The translations under genes were made by a program, and so were the position numbers. The notes under the pieces were generated by a model. That model had not been told where the DNA came from, made no database searches, and was given only the letters and a program-made list of their open reading frames with translations. A DNA stretch of 64,000 bases from Allofustis seminis DSM 15817. GTDB taxonomy: Bacteria; Bacillota; Bacilli; Lactobacillales; Carnobacteriaceae_A. This document shows positions 1 to 7,908 of this stretch, one piece after another; positions within the stretch are counted from its first letter, which is position 1, and each line of letters opens with the position of its first letter. The stretch spans positions 62,001-126,000 of the forward strand of contig NZ_KB894082.1 in NCBI RefSeq assembly GCF_000374325.1, in the 5' to 3' direction.

Positions 1-1325
1 AAATTCCAACTACTATGGAAAAAGTCTATCAATATGCCGCTGAAAAAATAGCTGCACTGAATGCATTACAACCAAAATTGCAAGAAGCACTAGTAGCTAA
101 TGAACAGCTTAATCTTTTAGAAACACTCGAGATGCCACTTGCAAGAATACTTGCAAAAATGGAAAAAGAAGGCATTAAAGTAGATCCTCACGTATTAAAA
201 CAGTTGCAAAAAGAATTCGGAGCTCGCCTCCAACAGATTGAAGAAGCAATATATCAAGAAGCTGGGGAAAGATTTAATATCAATTCACCTAAGCAGTTGA
301 GTGAGATCTTATTCGAAAAATTAAATTATCCTGTCATTCGTAAGACAAAAACTGGCTATTCTACAGCACAAGATGTTCTTGAAAAATTGGCAGCACATGC
401 TCCTATTGCGCAATATATTCTCGACTACCGCGGTCTTTCCAAAATCCAATCAACCTATATTGATGGCATGCTAAAAGTTATTGACAAAAAGACATCACTC
501 GTTCATACACGTTATCAGCAGACTGTCGCAAGAACGGGACGGCTTAGCTCAAAAGATCCTAACTTACAAAATATTCCGATTCGTCAAGAAGAAGGACGCA
601 TGATTCGCAAAGCATTCCACCCTAAGCGTGAGGGGTGGGAACTTTATTCGGCGGATTATTCGCAAATTGAGCTCCGCCTTCTCGCCCATATTTCTGGAGA
701 TGAACATATGCTCAAAGCCTTCCAAGATGGCGAAGATATTCACTTGAGTACGGCCATGCGCATTTATGGCAAAAATGCCGAAGATATTACACCGAATTTG
801 CGTCGCGATGCAAAAGCCGTTAACTTTGGAATTGTTTATGGCATTAGTGATTATGGCTTGTCAGAGAATTTGGGAATTTCTCGAAAAGCTGCTAAGAATT
901 TAATTGACACTTATTTTGAGCGCTATCCTGGTGTAAAAAAATACATTGAGACCATTATTCGTGAAACGAAAGAAAAAGAATATGTCGAAACACTTTATGG
1001 TCGCCGCCGTTATTTACCTGACATTAATAATCGCAATTTCAACTTACGTTCATTTGCCGAACGTGTTGCAATGAATACACCTATTCAAGGAAGTGCCGCC
1101 GATATTATAAAGATGGCAATGATTGCGGTAAGTAATCGAATGGAGCGTGAAGCACTACGTTCCAAAATGTTGCTGCAAGTGCATGATGAATTAATTTTTG
1201 AAGTTCCTCAGGATGAAAAAGAAGCGCTTGTAACACTTGTTAAAGAAGAAATGGAGCATATTGCCGATTTGAATGTACCACTCAAAGTTGACGGTGGCTT
1301 TGGCAAAACATGGTATGAATTATAA
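1..1325 (+). CDS. polA: DNA polymerase I, 3' part (gene cut by window edge)
   Basis: The reading frame is already open at base 3, so the 5' part of the gene lies outside the window; about 440 codons remain. DNA polymerase I fills gaps left by primer removal and excision repair. The visible part carries the complete family A polymerase domain. Counting from the ATG at base 15, motif A (DYSQIELRLLAH) starts near residue 214, motif B (RRDAKAVNFGIVYG) near 263 and motif C (VHDELIFEVP) near 389, with the metal-binding aspartates of motifs A and C intact. The protein ends TWYEL, a normal end for the family. Whether the exonuclease domains are active cannot be judged here. mutM follows 184 nt downstream, a common neighbour of polA in Bacilli. 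Confidence 0.97.
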   Translation, partial: IPTTMEKVYQYAAEKIAALNALQPKLQEALVANEQLNLLETLEMPLARILAKMEKEGIKVDPHVLKQLQKEFGARLQQIEEAIYQEAGERFNINSPKQLSEILFEKLNYPVIRKTKTGYSTAQDVLEKLAAHAPIAQYILDYRGLSKIQSTYIDGMLKVIDKKTSLVHTRYQQTVARTGRLSSKDPNLQNIPIRQEEGRMIRKAFHPKREGWELYSADYSQIELRLLAHISGDEHMLKAFQDGEDIHLSTAMRIYGKNAEDITPNLRRDAKAVNFGIVYGISDYGLSENLGISRKAAKNLIDTYFERYPGVKKYIETIIRETKEKEYVETLYGRRRYLPDINNRNFNLRSFAERVAMNTPIQGSAADIIKMAMIAVSNRMEREALRSKMLLQVHDELIFEVPQDEKEALVTLVKEEMEHIADLNVPLKVDGGFGKTWYEL

Positions 1326-1509
1326 ACCAGTTCCATCAGTGCATATGTTTTTTATTTACCAAAATTGCTCATATTGTATCCATATGAAGAAGTGGTGAAT
1401 TTATGACGGATAGATGTGCCACTGACGGATCTTTCAATAAAAAGAGATATATTATAGTATTAATTTCTCAAAAGAAGTATGACCAAAATTTTAGACTGGA
1501 GGGGAGATT

Positions 1510-2361
1510 ATGCCAGAATTACCAGAAGTAGAAAATGTGCGTGCAGGACTGGAAATGCGACTGACAGGCAGAACAATCGAAAAGGTAGAAGTGTATTGGG
1601 ATAATATTATTGCCTCTCCTGCTATTGATGAATTTTGTGAACGATTGAAAGGGCAACAGTTTGAGCGGATTGAACGCCGCGGCAAATTTTTATTGTTTTT
1701 TCTAACGGATGTGGCAATTTTATCGCATTTGCGCATGGAAGGGAAATATCAAATTGTTCCGCATGCTACACCTCGTACCAAGCACACGCATGTTATTTTT
1801 CATTTAGATTATGAGGATGATTTACGCTATTTAGATGTACGGAAGTTTGGACGTCTATCATTAGTAGAGAAGTCAAACATTTATCAACATCCCTCTCTAC
1901 AAAAGTTAGGACCTGAACCAACAGATGAGGCGCTGTCAGTATATGCGATGCAACAATTTCTAAAATCGCGAACGAAGTCTATTAAAGGAGTGCTTCTTGA
2001 CCAGAGCATGGTTGCAGGACTTGGGAACATTTATGTTGATGAAGTATTATTTCGAGCGGGTATCCATCCTGAAACTCCTGGCAAACAAGTAAAGTACCAG
2101 CAACTGGAAATATTGCGCGAAGCGATAATAAAAGTTATGAAAGAAGCACTTCAAGCAGGTGGAACAACAATTCGTACATATGCAAATTCATTCGGAGACC
2201 CTGGACATTATCAAGACTTTCTACAAGTGTATGGCAAAAAAGGAAAACCTTGCCCAAACTGCCATACCCCCATTCAAAAAATAAAAGTGGCTGGGCGAGG
2301 AACTCATTTTTGCCCGCATTGTCAAAAATTGCCGCAAAAAGCTGAAGGAGTAACACCATGA
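1510..2361 (+). CDS. mutM: Formamidopyrimidine-DNA glycosylase
   Basis: This 283-residue protein is a base-excision repair glycosylase/AP lyase that removes 8-oxoguanine and ring-opened purines. It begins MPELPEVENV, which supplies the catalytic proline just after the start methionine and the conserved glutamate behind it. RRGKFLLFFL contains the hairpin lysine that contacts DNA. The C-terminus has the expected zinc finger with Cys248, Cys251, Cys268 and Cys271. Length and both ends are typical of the family. A strong GGAGGGGAG ribosome binding site precedes the ATG. The stop overlaps the coaE start in ATGA, so the two are translationally coupled. Confidence 0.98.
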   Translation: MPELPEVENVRAGLEMRLTGRTIEKVEVYWDNIIASPAIDEFCERLKGQQFERIERRGKFLLFFLTDVAILSHLRMEGKYQIVPHATPRTKHTHVIFHLDYEDDLRYLDVRKFGRLSLVEKSNIYQHPSLQKLGPEPTDEALSVYAMQQFLKSRTKSIKGVLLDQSMVAGLGNIYVDEVLFRAGIHPETPGKQVKYQQLEILREAIIKVMKEALQAGGTTIRTYANSFGDPGHYQDFLQVYGKKGKPCPNCHTPIQKIKVAGRGTHFCPHCQKLPQKAEGVTP

Positions 2362-2990
2362 TCATGAAGAATAAAAAAATCGGATTGACGGGGGGAATTG
2401 CTTCTGGCAAGTCCACTGTTTCAAAATTGTTAAAAGATATGGGAGCCTATGTGATTGATGCGGATGCCGTAGCGCGTGATATTGTTCATCCAGGAACAGT
2501 AGGGTTAGCTAAGCTTGTTGAACAATTTGGCGATGAAATCCTATTGGAAAATCAAGAGCTTGATCGAAAAAAATTAGGAGCGCTCGTATTTTCTTCACCA
2601 CACCATTTGAAAAGGCTAAATATAGTGATACAACCTCTAATTCGTAAAGAGATTAGAACTCAGATGGAATTGGCAACGGACAAAAATGCTGTGATCGTTG
2701 TGGATATACCATTACTTTATGAAGAACAGTACCAAGGGTGGTTTGATGAGATACTTGTTGTAGCAGTTGATGCACAGATACAACTACAACGCTTAATGGC
2801 GCGTGATCATCTGAGCGAAGCCCAAGCCAAAGAGCGAATACAAGCTCAAATTGCGCTTGCTGAGAAAGTAAAACGTGCGGATGTTGTTATTGATAACTCG
2901 AAAACGATCGCTTATACCCAAAAACAAATTGAACAGTGGTGGAAACAGACCCATCAATCTGATAAAAATCTGTGCTATAATAAGAAATAA
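2358..2990 (+). CDS. coaE: Dephospho-CoA kinase
   Basis: CoaE catalyses the last step of coenzyme A synthesis, the ATP-dependent phosphorylation of dephospho-CoA at the 3' hydroxyl of the ribose. The 210-residue protein has the P-loop GGIASGKST at residues 12-20, then the DADAVARDIVHPG segment of the substrate site and VVVDIPLLYE in the middle. The first ATG overlaps the mutM stop by 4 nt; a second ATG two codons on is an alternative start. The AAGGAG site inside mutM serves this start. polA-mutM-coaE-nrdR-dnaB-dnaI is a conserved run in Bacilli. Confidence 0.97.
   Translation: MIMKNKKIGLTGGIASGKSTVSKLLKDMGAYVIDADAVARDIVHPGTVGLAKLVEQFGDEILLENQELDRKKLGALVFSSPHHLKRLNIVIQPLIRKEIRTQMELATDKNAVIVVDIPLLYEEQYQGWFDEILVVAVDAQIQLQRLMARDHLSEAQAKERIQAQIALAEKVKRADVVIDNSKTIAYTQKQIEQWWKQTHQSDKNLCYNKK
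2973..2981 (+). promoter_or_regulatory. Candidate extended -10 promoter for nrdR-dnaB-dnaI
   Basis: TGCTATAAT lies in the last codons of coaE. It is a perfect TATAAT with a TGN extension, about 34 nt before the nrdR ATG. No good -35 element is visible at the right distance, so this would have to work as an extended -10 promoter. The position is suitable for the replication-control group, but transcription is not shown by sequence alone. Confidence 0.45.
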
Positions 2991-3014
2991 TTGTGAAAAA
3001 GGAGGAGTGCCAAG

Positions 3015-3503
3015 ATGCGCTGTCCAAATTGTAATTATCAAGGAAGTCGGGTGGTAGATAGTCGCCCAGCAGATGATGGAAGTGTAACACGCCGTCGCCG
3101 CGAATGTGAGGCATGCCATTTTCGTTTTACAACATTCGAACGAATCGAGCAACCGCAACTATTAGTCGTGAAAAAAAATGGCGATCGGCAAGAATTCAGT
3201 CCCGAAAAACTGTTACGAGGCATCCATCGTGCTTTTGAGAAGCGCCCAGTATCAGCAGAAGAGCAGGAAGAAATCGTTAATCGTATTGAGCGCCGCGTAC
3301 GAGATACTGGTATGCGTGAGATTTCTTCACGTGAGTTGGGTGAGTATGTGATGGATGAGCTTGCCGCAATGGATGATGTTGCATATATCCGTTTTGCAAG
3401 TGTCTATCGTGAATTTAAAGATATTAATGTATTCTTAAAAGCAATGAAAGACTTGGAAAAAAGAACATCCATAAGTGATGACGCAAGGGAAATTGATGAA
3501 TAA
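3015..3503 (+). CDS. nrdR: Transcriptional repressor NrdR
   Basis: NrdR is the ATP/dATP-sensing repressor of ribonucleotide reductase genes. The 162-residue protein starts with a zinc ribbon using Cys3, Cys6, Cys31 and Cys34, with the RRRRECEACHFRFTTFER stretch typical of the DNA-binding part. An ATP-cone domain follows (about residues 46-136), beginning LLVVKKNGDRQEFSPEKL. Length is normal. The start has a good AAGGAGG site. It stands directly before dnaB, the usual arrangement in Firmicutes. No NrdR box pair (its operator) was recognised within this window. Confidence 0.97.
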   Translation: MRCPNCNYQGSRVVDSRPADDGSVTRRRRECEACHFRFTTFERIEQPQLLVVKKNGDRQEFSPEKLLRGIHRAFEKRPVSAEEQEEIVNRIERRVRDTGMREISSRELGEYVMDELAAMDDVAYIRFASVYREFKDINVFLKAMKDLEKRTSISDDAREIDE

Positions 3504-3520
3504 AAAAGGAGGGGGAGTCA

Positions 3521-4891
3521 ATGGGGGAATATCAAGCAACGTGGCATGCAATTCATCCGCAAGATGTAATTGAATTATCAAAAATTTCTGAACTTTCAGC
3601 TAAAGAGTTGAAAGTGTTAGTAGAATTTTATTTGCCAATTGTAGGGGTCAACTCATTCTCTCTCTACCAAAATCTATGGATAAAAGAACAGACACGTGTT
3701 TTTGAATTGCTAAATGATTTGAATTTTGGACTTCAAGTATTCAGCCAGGCAAAAAGTCGTCTGGAAGCGGTCGGCTTGTTGCGAATTTTTAAGTCCGACT
3801 CGAATGAGAAAGAATTTATCTATCAATTAGAGCCCCCACTTTCAGCGACACAATTTTTGCAAGATGATCTGATGCGCGCCCTTTTAATTGATCGCATTGG
3901 TGCACAAGCCGTTGACAGACTTGTCCAAAAATATCAGAATCCATCCTTCCCGCATTATTTTACGGAAATTACGCAATCTTTTTATGATGTTTTTACATTT
4001 GATGTGGGCAAAATTGAGAATTTAAAGCCGCTGGCGAGCGATGAACTCTCGCATAGCGATGACACGTTCTTGCCAGGGCAAAGTGTGATAGAGCAAGCAC
4101 GTAAAACGTTTGATTTCAAGTTTTATTTTGATGGATTGGACCGCCATTTTGTGAAAAAAACTTCCATTGATGAAGCGATCCAGAAAATTATTGCAACCTA
4201 TCATTTACTATATGGTCTCGATGAATTGCAACTGCAAAAATTAACGATCGCCAGTGCAGATATCGAAACAGGTAAAGTTTCAGAAAAACGTCTTGTACAA
4301 GAGATTTTAAACTTTAATAAGCAGGTGCAGCCCTCAAAACCTGCACAAGAAAAAGAAGTATCACACGCTAAGTCCCATTCAAAATTTTCTGAGCCAGTCA
4401 TGCATTTAATCCAGCATGCTGAAAAAACCCCTCCTGCTCAATATTTACAGTCCATAAAAGACCAGAAAAATGGATTTGTAACAAGTGATGAAGGATGGAT
4501 CTTGAAAGAATTGATGGAAGTTTCTCAGCTAACAGTCGGGGCTATTAACATTTTGATGCATTATATTTTAGTTATACGTAATGAGCCAACATTGGACAAG
4601 CGTTATACACTTAAAATTGCAAATGATTGGATTCAAAATGGTATCAGTACGGCAGAGCAAGCCGTTGAAAAAGTTCGGATGCTATACAAAGACACAGCAT
4701 CTTCGAAGCAGTCTCCTAAAAAAGCGTCTCGCCACTATGGAGGTCGCCGCGCACATACTGAAACATTGCCAGACTGGTGGGGAAAAGAAGAAAAAGCTGA
4801 AACAACAGAAGTGACAGAAGTTACACCAGAAGTATCTCATCGTCTAAAAGGACTACGCCAAGAGACGGAAGAAGGAGCGAATGAATCATGA
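3521..4891 (+). CDS. dnaB: Replication initiation and membrane attachment protein DnaB
   Basis: This is the Firmicutes DnaB helicase co-loader, not the replicative helicase. It acts with DnaD and DnaI to load the helicase at oriC and at PriA-marked forks. The 456-residue protein begins with the winged-helix-like region of the family (KISELSAKELKVLVEFYLPIVGVNSFSLYQNLW). Its C-terminal DnaD/DnaB2 segment contains the conserved helix TLDKRYTLKIANDWIQNGISTAEQAVE near residues 355-380. A charged disordered tail follows. The gene lies 17 nt after nrdR and overlaps dnaI by 4 nt (ATGA), which indicates coupled expression of the loader proteins. Confidence 0.95.
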   Translation: MGEYQATWHAIHPQDVIELSKISELSAKELKVLVEFYLPIVGVNSFSLYQNLWIKEQTRVFELLNDLNFGLQVFSQAKSRLEAVGLLRIFKSDSNEKEFIYQLEPPLSATQFLQDDLMRALLIDRIGAQAVDRLVQKYQNPSFPHYFTEITQSFYDVFTFDVGKIENLKPLASDELSHSDDTFLPGQSVIEQARKTFDFKFYFDGLDRHFVKKTSIDEAIQKIIATYHLLYGLDELQLQKLTIASADIETGKVSEKRLVQEILNFNKQVQPSKPAQEKEVSHAKSHSKFSEPVMHLIQHAEKTPPAQYLQSIKDQKNGFVTSDEGWILKELMEVSQLTVGAINILMHYILVIRNEPTLDKRYTLKIANDWIQNGISTAEQAVEKVRMLYKDTASSKQSPKKASRHYGGRRAHTETLPDWWGKEEKAETTEVTEVTPEVSHRLKGLRQETEEGANES

Positions 4892-5814
4892 AAAGTATCG
4901 GAGAGTATTTTGACACCTTGAAAAGCAAAATCGCTACGAATGAAAGTTTTCATTCACTCATGAAAAAGGCGTGGAATGATCCAGATGTCATTGATTTCAT
5001 TGAGCAAAACAAAGAAAATTTGACGCCTGAAGCGATCGAACGCTCGGCAGCGAATTTGTATGAATTTGTAACAGAAAAAGAAAAGTTTCAGCACCAAAAA
5101 GGCGAAATGATTCCAGGGCACTATCCGAAATTAGTGCTCCATAACCATTTTATTGAAGTTACTTATGTCCCGACTCAAGCTTTTCTTGAAAAAGAGCAAG
5201 CTGACAAAGCACGCCGCAGAGTACATACATTTTATTTGCCATCTAATTTAATTGAAGCGCGATTGGATTATTTTGACCAGACTCCCGGACGAATGGAAGC
5301 TTTTTTAAAGGCGCTTGATTTTTTAGAAGATTATCGTTTGAACGCTAATCATAATGCGCGTGGCCTTTATTTTTATGGAGGATTTGGCGTAGGAAAAACA
5401 TATCTAATGGGTGCACTAGCAAATGAATTGGCAGATTTTGGAACGGAAAGTATTTTGGTACATTATCCAACATTCACTACGAAAATGAAAGAATCTATTG
5501 GCAACAATACGACACATGACTTGATTGAACAGTTTCAACGGATTCCCGTCTTATTTTTGGATGATATTGGAGCAGAGGCGAATAGCTCATGGTTGCGCGA
5601 TGATATTCTTGGAGTGATATTACAATATCGTATGCAAGAATGTCTCCCCACATTTTTTTCGTCAAATCAAAATATGTCCTTGCTTGAAGAACATTTCGCT
5701 GGTACAATTAAGGGCGATGTTGAGCCAGTAAAAGCGGCACGCATCATGGAACGCGTGAGATTTCTATCTGAAGAAGTTACAATGGAAGGATACAATCGGC
5801 GCAATCCCTCTTAA
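4888..5814 (+). CDS. dnaI: Primosomal protein DnaI (helicase loader)
   Basis: DnaI is the AAA+ ATPase that holds and loads the hexameric replicative helicase. The 308-residue protein has an N-terminal helicase-binding region (about 1-135) and a C-terminal ATPase domain. The domain has Walker A GGFGVGKT at 164-171 and Walker B VLFLDDIGAE at 221-230. A sensor-like segment PTFFSSNQ and an arginine-rich end (AARIMERVRFL) follow. The start overlaps dnaB. Only 6 nt separate the stop codon from the tRNA-Ser gene downstream, so the tRNA is probably co-transcribed. Confidence 0.96.
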   Translation: MKSIGEYFDTLKSKIATNESFHSLMKKAWNDPDVIDFIEQNKENLTPEAIERSAANLYEFVTEKEKFQHQKGEMIPGHYPKLVLHNHFIEVTYVPTQAFLEKEQADKARRRVHTFYLPSNLIEARLDYFDQTPGRMEAFLKALDFLEDYRLNANHNARGLYFYGGFGVGKTYLMGALANELADFGTESILVHYPTFTTKMKESIGNNTTHDLIEQFQRIPVLFLDDIGAEANSSWLRDDILGVILQYRMQECLPTFFSSNQNMSLLEEHFAGTIKGDVEPVKAARIMERVRFLSEEVTMEGYNRRNPS

Positions 5815-5820
5815 TTAATT

Positions 5821-5911
5821 GGAGTCTTACCCAAGCTCGGCTGAAGGGGACGGTCTCGAAAACCGTTAGGCGGGTGATACTCGCGCGAGGGTTCAAATCC
5901 CTCAGACTCCA
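5821..5911 (+). tRNA. tRNA-Ser, anticodon CGA (reads UCG)
   Basis: A class II tRNA with a long variable arm. The acceptor stem GGAGTCT pairs perfectly with AGACTCC at 5904-5910. The anticodon stem ACGGT/ACCGT encloses the loop CTCGAAA, placing CGA at 5857-5859. The variable arm is about 20 nt and forms its own hairpin. The T arm is GAGGG-TTCAAAT-CCCTC. Base 73 is A at 5911, not the G usual for bacterial tRNA-Ser, and no CCA follows. The gene marks the left edge of the accessory island. Confidence 0.95.
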
Positions 5912-6016
5912 TTTGTGTTATACAATTGAAACCGCCTAAAATTAGTAAAATCTATGAGATTTTTATAACATTTTAGATTATTTTACCCAGTGCAATGGCA
6001 TGGATAACAAGAGTTT

Positions 6017-6046
6017 ACACCACTTTTTAAAAGTGGTGTTTTTTTA
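6017..6046 (+). terminator. Intrinsic terminator downstream of dnaI/tRNA-Ser
   Basis: An 11-bp perfect stem (ACACCACTTTT/AAAAGTGGTGT) with a one-base apparent loop is followed by a run of T. It lies 106 nt past the tRNA and would end the coaE-to-tRNA transcript. The 5912-6016 stretch between them holds no recognisable gene. Confidence 0.8.
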
Positions 6047-6101
6047 TGATTTCTAAATATTTTTGGTGATTTTAAGAGTATAAAGTGTAGGAGGAATAAA
6101 T

Positions 6102-6347
6102 ATGTTGATTTATTATGCAAATTTTAATTTTGATGTGGATGGTATTAATGTTTATTTTCCAGACATTGAAGGCGCATTTACCTGTGGTGATGATATACAA
6201 GAAGCTTTGCATATGGAAAAAACTTACTGAAAGGCCTACTTGTTGATATGGAAGATGATGGAGAATGCTTCCCCCGTTGCTTCTGCACCTCAAGACATTG
6301 ATGCTCCTCAAGGGGATGTATTAATTCCCATTGAAGTAAATATTTAA
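6102..6347 (+). pseudogene. hicB antitoxin relic with two frameshifts
   Basis: The ATG at 6102 has a good GGAGGA site and encodes MLIYYANFNFDVDGINVYFP and then DIEGAFTCGDDIQEALHM, the N-terminal partial RNase H fold of HicB antitoxins. The frame then breaks near 6215-6228 (stop at 6228). In the next frame it continues LKGLLVDMEDDGECFP. A second break at the CCCCC run near 6271-6275 restores VASAPQDIDAPQGDVLIPIEVNI and a stop at 6347. These three pieces together make a complete HicB-like protein, so this is a recently inactivated gene. No hicA toxin gene is visible on either side. Confidence 0.75.
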
Positions 6348-6392
6348 TTAGCCAGAGAAAAGTTCAATAATATAGTAATCAAGAAGCTTTAT

Positions 6393-6881
6393 TTATTTCA
6401 AAATATTTAAATATCTGGGCGGAAGAAAAAATATAAACTTCTCAATCGCCTTTTTTGAAGCGATTGCATCAGTTAAGGTTTGTGAGAAATTGAGATTTAA
6501 TTCTTTTCCTAAAGTATCCGCCCATAAAGGAATAGTCAGTGTCTTCTTAACTAGTTTATTTTGGTTAAGATATTTTGATACATCGGTTGACACCATGGAA
6601 ATGAAAGATTTTTCTAAATCGCTGTTATTTTTAAGCTCATCATCGTCTTTAAAAGGGTCGTCTTCAATTAAAGACAAATCGTTAATGTTTGTGGCGATGG
6701 GTACTTTGCAACCCTCTTCAAGGTAAGAGGCTACTGTAAGCCCAAGATACTCTGAAGCCATATCTAAAGCGTCAGGTATGTCATCACCTTGAGTCGCTGA
6801 GTTTTCAAAATCTGGGAAAGTAACAAAGTAACCACCAACTTGTTTGTCGTAATAAAATAGTGCAGGGTAACTTAGTTTCAT
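6393..6881 (-). CDS. HicB-family antitoxin, apparently solitary
   Basis: The 162-residue protein begins MKLSYPALFYYDKQVGGYFV and then TFPDFENSATQGDDIPDALD, the HicB fold that neutralises HicA mRNA interferases. Near residues 113-145 the C-terminal part KKTLTIPLWADTLGKELNLN looks like the ribbon-helix-helix or helix-turn-helix DNA-binding half of long HicB proteins. An AAAGGAAG site precedes the ATG on the minus strand. There is no hicA before or after it. It faces the broken hicB at 6102-6347, convergent with it. Solitary HicB proteins are common in phages and integrative elements. It could act as an orphan regulator or as protection against an incoming HicA; neither is shown by the sequence. 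Confidence 0.85.
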   Translation of the reverse strand: MKLSYPALFYYDKQVGGYFVTFPDFENSATQGDDIPDALDMASEYLGLTVASYLEEGCKVPIATNINDLSLIEDDPFKDDDELKNNSDLEKSFISMVSTDVSKYLNQNKLVKKTLTIPLWADTLGKELNLNFSQTLTDAIASKKAIEKFIFFLPPRYLNILK

Positions 6882-6920
6882 TTATTATCTTCCTTTCTAA
6901 ATTAATGAGGGGGGAGATAA

Positions 6921-6953
6921 CAAGACACGGACTACTTGAGTCCGGCTTGTTTT
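6921..6953 (+). terminator. Possible terminator hairpin between hicB and the next gene
   Basis: CGGACT at 6928-6933 pairs with AGTCCG at 6939-6944, and the outer CAAG pairs with CTTG around a small internal loop. TTTTAATA follows on the plus strand; on the minus strand no T run follows. As a terminator for the minus-strand gene at 6989-7216 it is therefore weak, and it may be a relic of a plus-strand gene. Confidence 0.35.
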
Positions 6954-6988
6954 AATATAGACTGTGCTATATCTTTTTTGAGTTCTCT

Positions 6989-7216
6989 TTAATACCAAGC
7001 GGCCATGCCCGATTCTTTTAAATTTCCATTTTCATCTTCAACTGAACTGAAGAAATGAGAAAAACAGTTGAAAGGACTATCTGGTTCAATTTTTTCCTTC
7101 AACTCTTGAGTATTGGGATTAAAAATAATCCATCCTTTTTTACTTTCATCTCCCTCAGGATAAATTTCATAATGATAAAATCCGTCAATAATACTAATTA
7201 ACTTAAAGGTTAACAC
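6989..7216 (-). CDS. Small conserved-looking hypothetical protein (75 aa)
   Basis: I do not recognise this gene. It starts at a GTG at 7216 with a strong AAAGGAGGAG site upstream on the minus strand, which supports it as a real gene. The 75-residue product is acidic, soluble and has no membrane segment: MLTFKLISIIDGFYHYEIYP, then a mostly beta-looking middle, and a C-terminal SGMAAWY. It is co-oriented with the hicB at 6393-6881, about 107 nt upstream of it, so both could share a transcript. Its position in phage and toxin debris suggests accessory cargo, possibly an immunity or regulatory protein; that is inference. Confidence 0.6.
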   Translation of the reverse strand: MLTFKLISIIDGFYHYEIYPEGDESKKGWIIFNPNTQELKEKIEPDSPFNCFSHFFSSVEDENGNLKESGMAAWY

Positions 7217-7341
7217 GGTCTAATTCTCCTCCTTTTTAGCATTGGATGTATATGATGAATAATCCTCGTTTATCCTTTTTCTTGCTTATATCTTACCTTT
7301 TTAACCGATACCTTGCCACTTTTTGCCGTGCATATTCTGCA

Positions 7342-7392
7342 TTCTACCATTACCCAGGCGATGGGGGTACAAAATGTTCATAACAATAAATA
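7342..7392 (+). pseudogene. Relic of a MuF-type phage head protein tail
   Basis: Read with one 2-nt deletion, this short stretch encodes CRAYSAFYHYPGDG followed by VQNVHNNK and a stop. This matches the NCRCLVNYYPGDGRVQNVH segment found intact at 7971-8027. The DNA also agrees: GGCGATGG, then GT-CA-AATGT-CA with scattered third-base differences. I read it as the decayed end of a second MuF-type minor capsid gene lying just in front of the small gene at 7485. The stretch is short, so the assignment is moderate. Confidence 0.4.
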
Positions 7393-7484
7393 GATAGGTC
7401 CGAATAAAAATGATAAAATAAATATGAGAAAAAACTATCAATATCGCAATATTTATGAGCTAGTATCGATAGAAGGTGGACATT

Positions 7485-7691
7485 TTGATTAATTGGGAAA
7501 AAGCGCAGTGGGCTGATCAACTTAAAATATACTTTAAAGATGGTTCAACTATGTTATGTAAAGGGAACGGTATTTCAATGGCAGAAGATTTTGATGATCC
7601 AGAAGATCAGTATGATACATTTTTTGTGATTAATAAAGGGAAACATACAGCTCTTAATATTGATGAAATTCAAAACATAGAATTTTTATAA
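7485..7691 (+). CDS. Small acidic hypothetical protein (68-71 aa)
   Basis: I do not recognise this gene. AGAAGGTGG at 7471-7479 is a good ribosome binding site for the TTG at 7485. The GTG at 7476 overlaps that site and is a poorer start. The product is MINWEKAQWADQLKIYFKDG, then a strongly acidic patch MAEDFDDPEDQYDTFFVINK and the end TALNIDEIQNIEFL. It is a small soluble beta-rich protein without membrane segments. It sits just downstream of the decayed MuF tail at 7342-7392. That is where cognate immunity genes stand in phage MuF toxin loci, so an immunity role is a reasonable guess but unproven. Confidence 0.65.
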   Translation: MINWEKAQWADQLKIYFKDGSTMLCKGNGISMAEDFDDPEDQYDTFFVINKGKHTALNIDEIQNIEFL

Positions 7692-7713
7692 TATAGAAAG
7701 GAGTATTTTTTAT

Positions 7714-7908
7714 ATAGCAAAAGATGATTATCATGTGGTGGTTTATCAAATCTTGGCGTATCTATGCGTCCGATTAAAAGCTGGAGAAAAGATAGATACT
7801 AAATTATTACAAGCAGAGAGTAATTATTTAAATATTCATAACCTTTATTGGTCTTGCATTATTGAAAATTTATATCGTCAAGGTTTGGCGACTGGTGTAA
7901 ACGTGTAG
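7714..7908 (+). pseudogene. Dead, truncated copy of yjcQ
   Basis: Bases 7714-7889 repeat the first half of the intact yjcQ at 9230, with about eleven mismatches over about 170 nt by eye. The start codon ATG has become ATA at 7714 although the AGAAAGGAG site is kept. After CAAGGTTTGG (7880-7889) the sequence leaves YjcQ and continues as a MuF head-protein tail, and the old frame stops at TAG 7906-7908. This is a duplication followed by illegitimate joining at short homology. Confidence 0.8.

Noticed and set aside
1491-1736. Minus-strand frame over the start of mutM, and similar long shadow frames over coaE, rsmH, ftsZ and ileS
   Set aside because: They lie entirely within strongly conserved genes on the other strand, lack ribosome binding sites and show no protein family.
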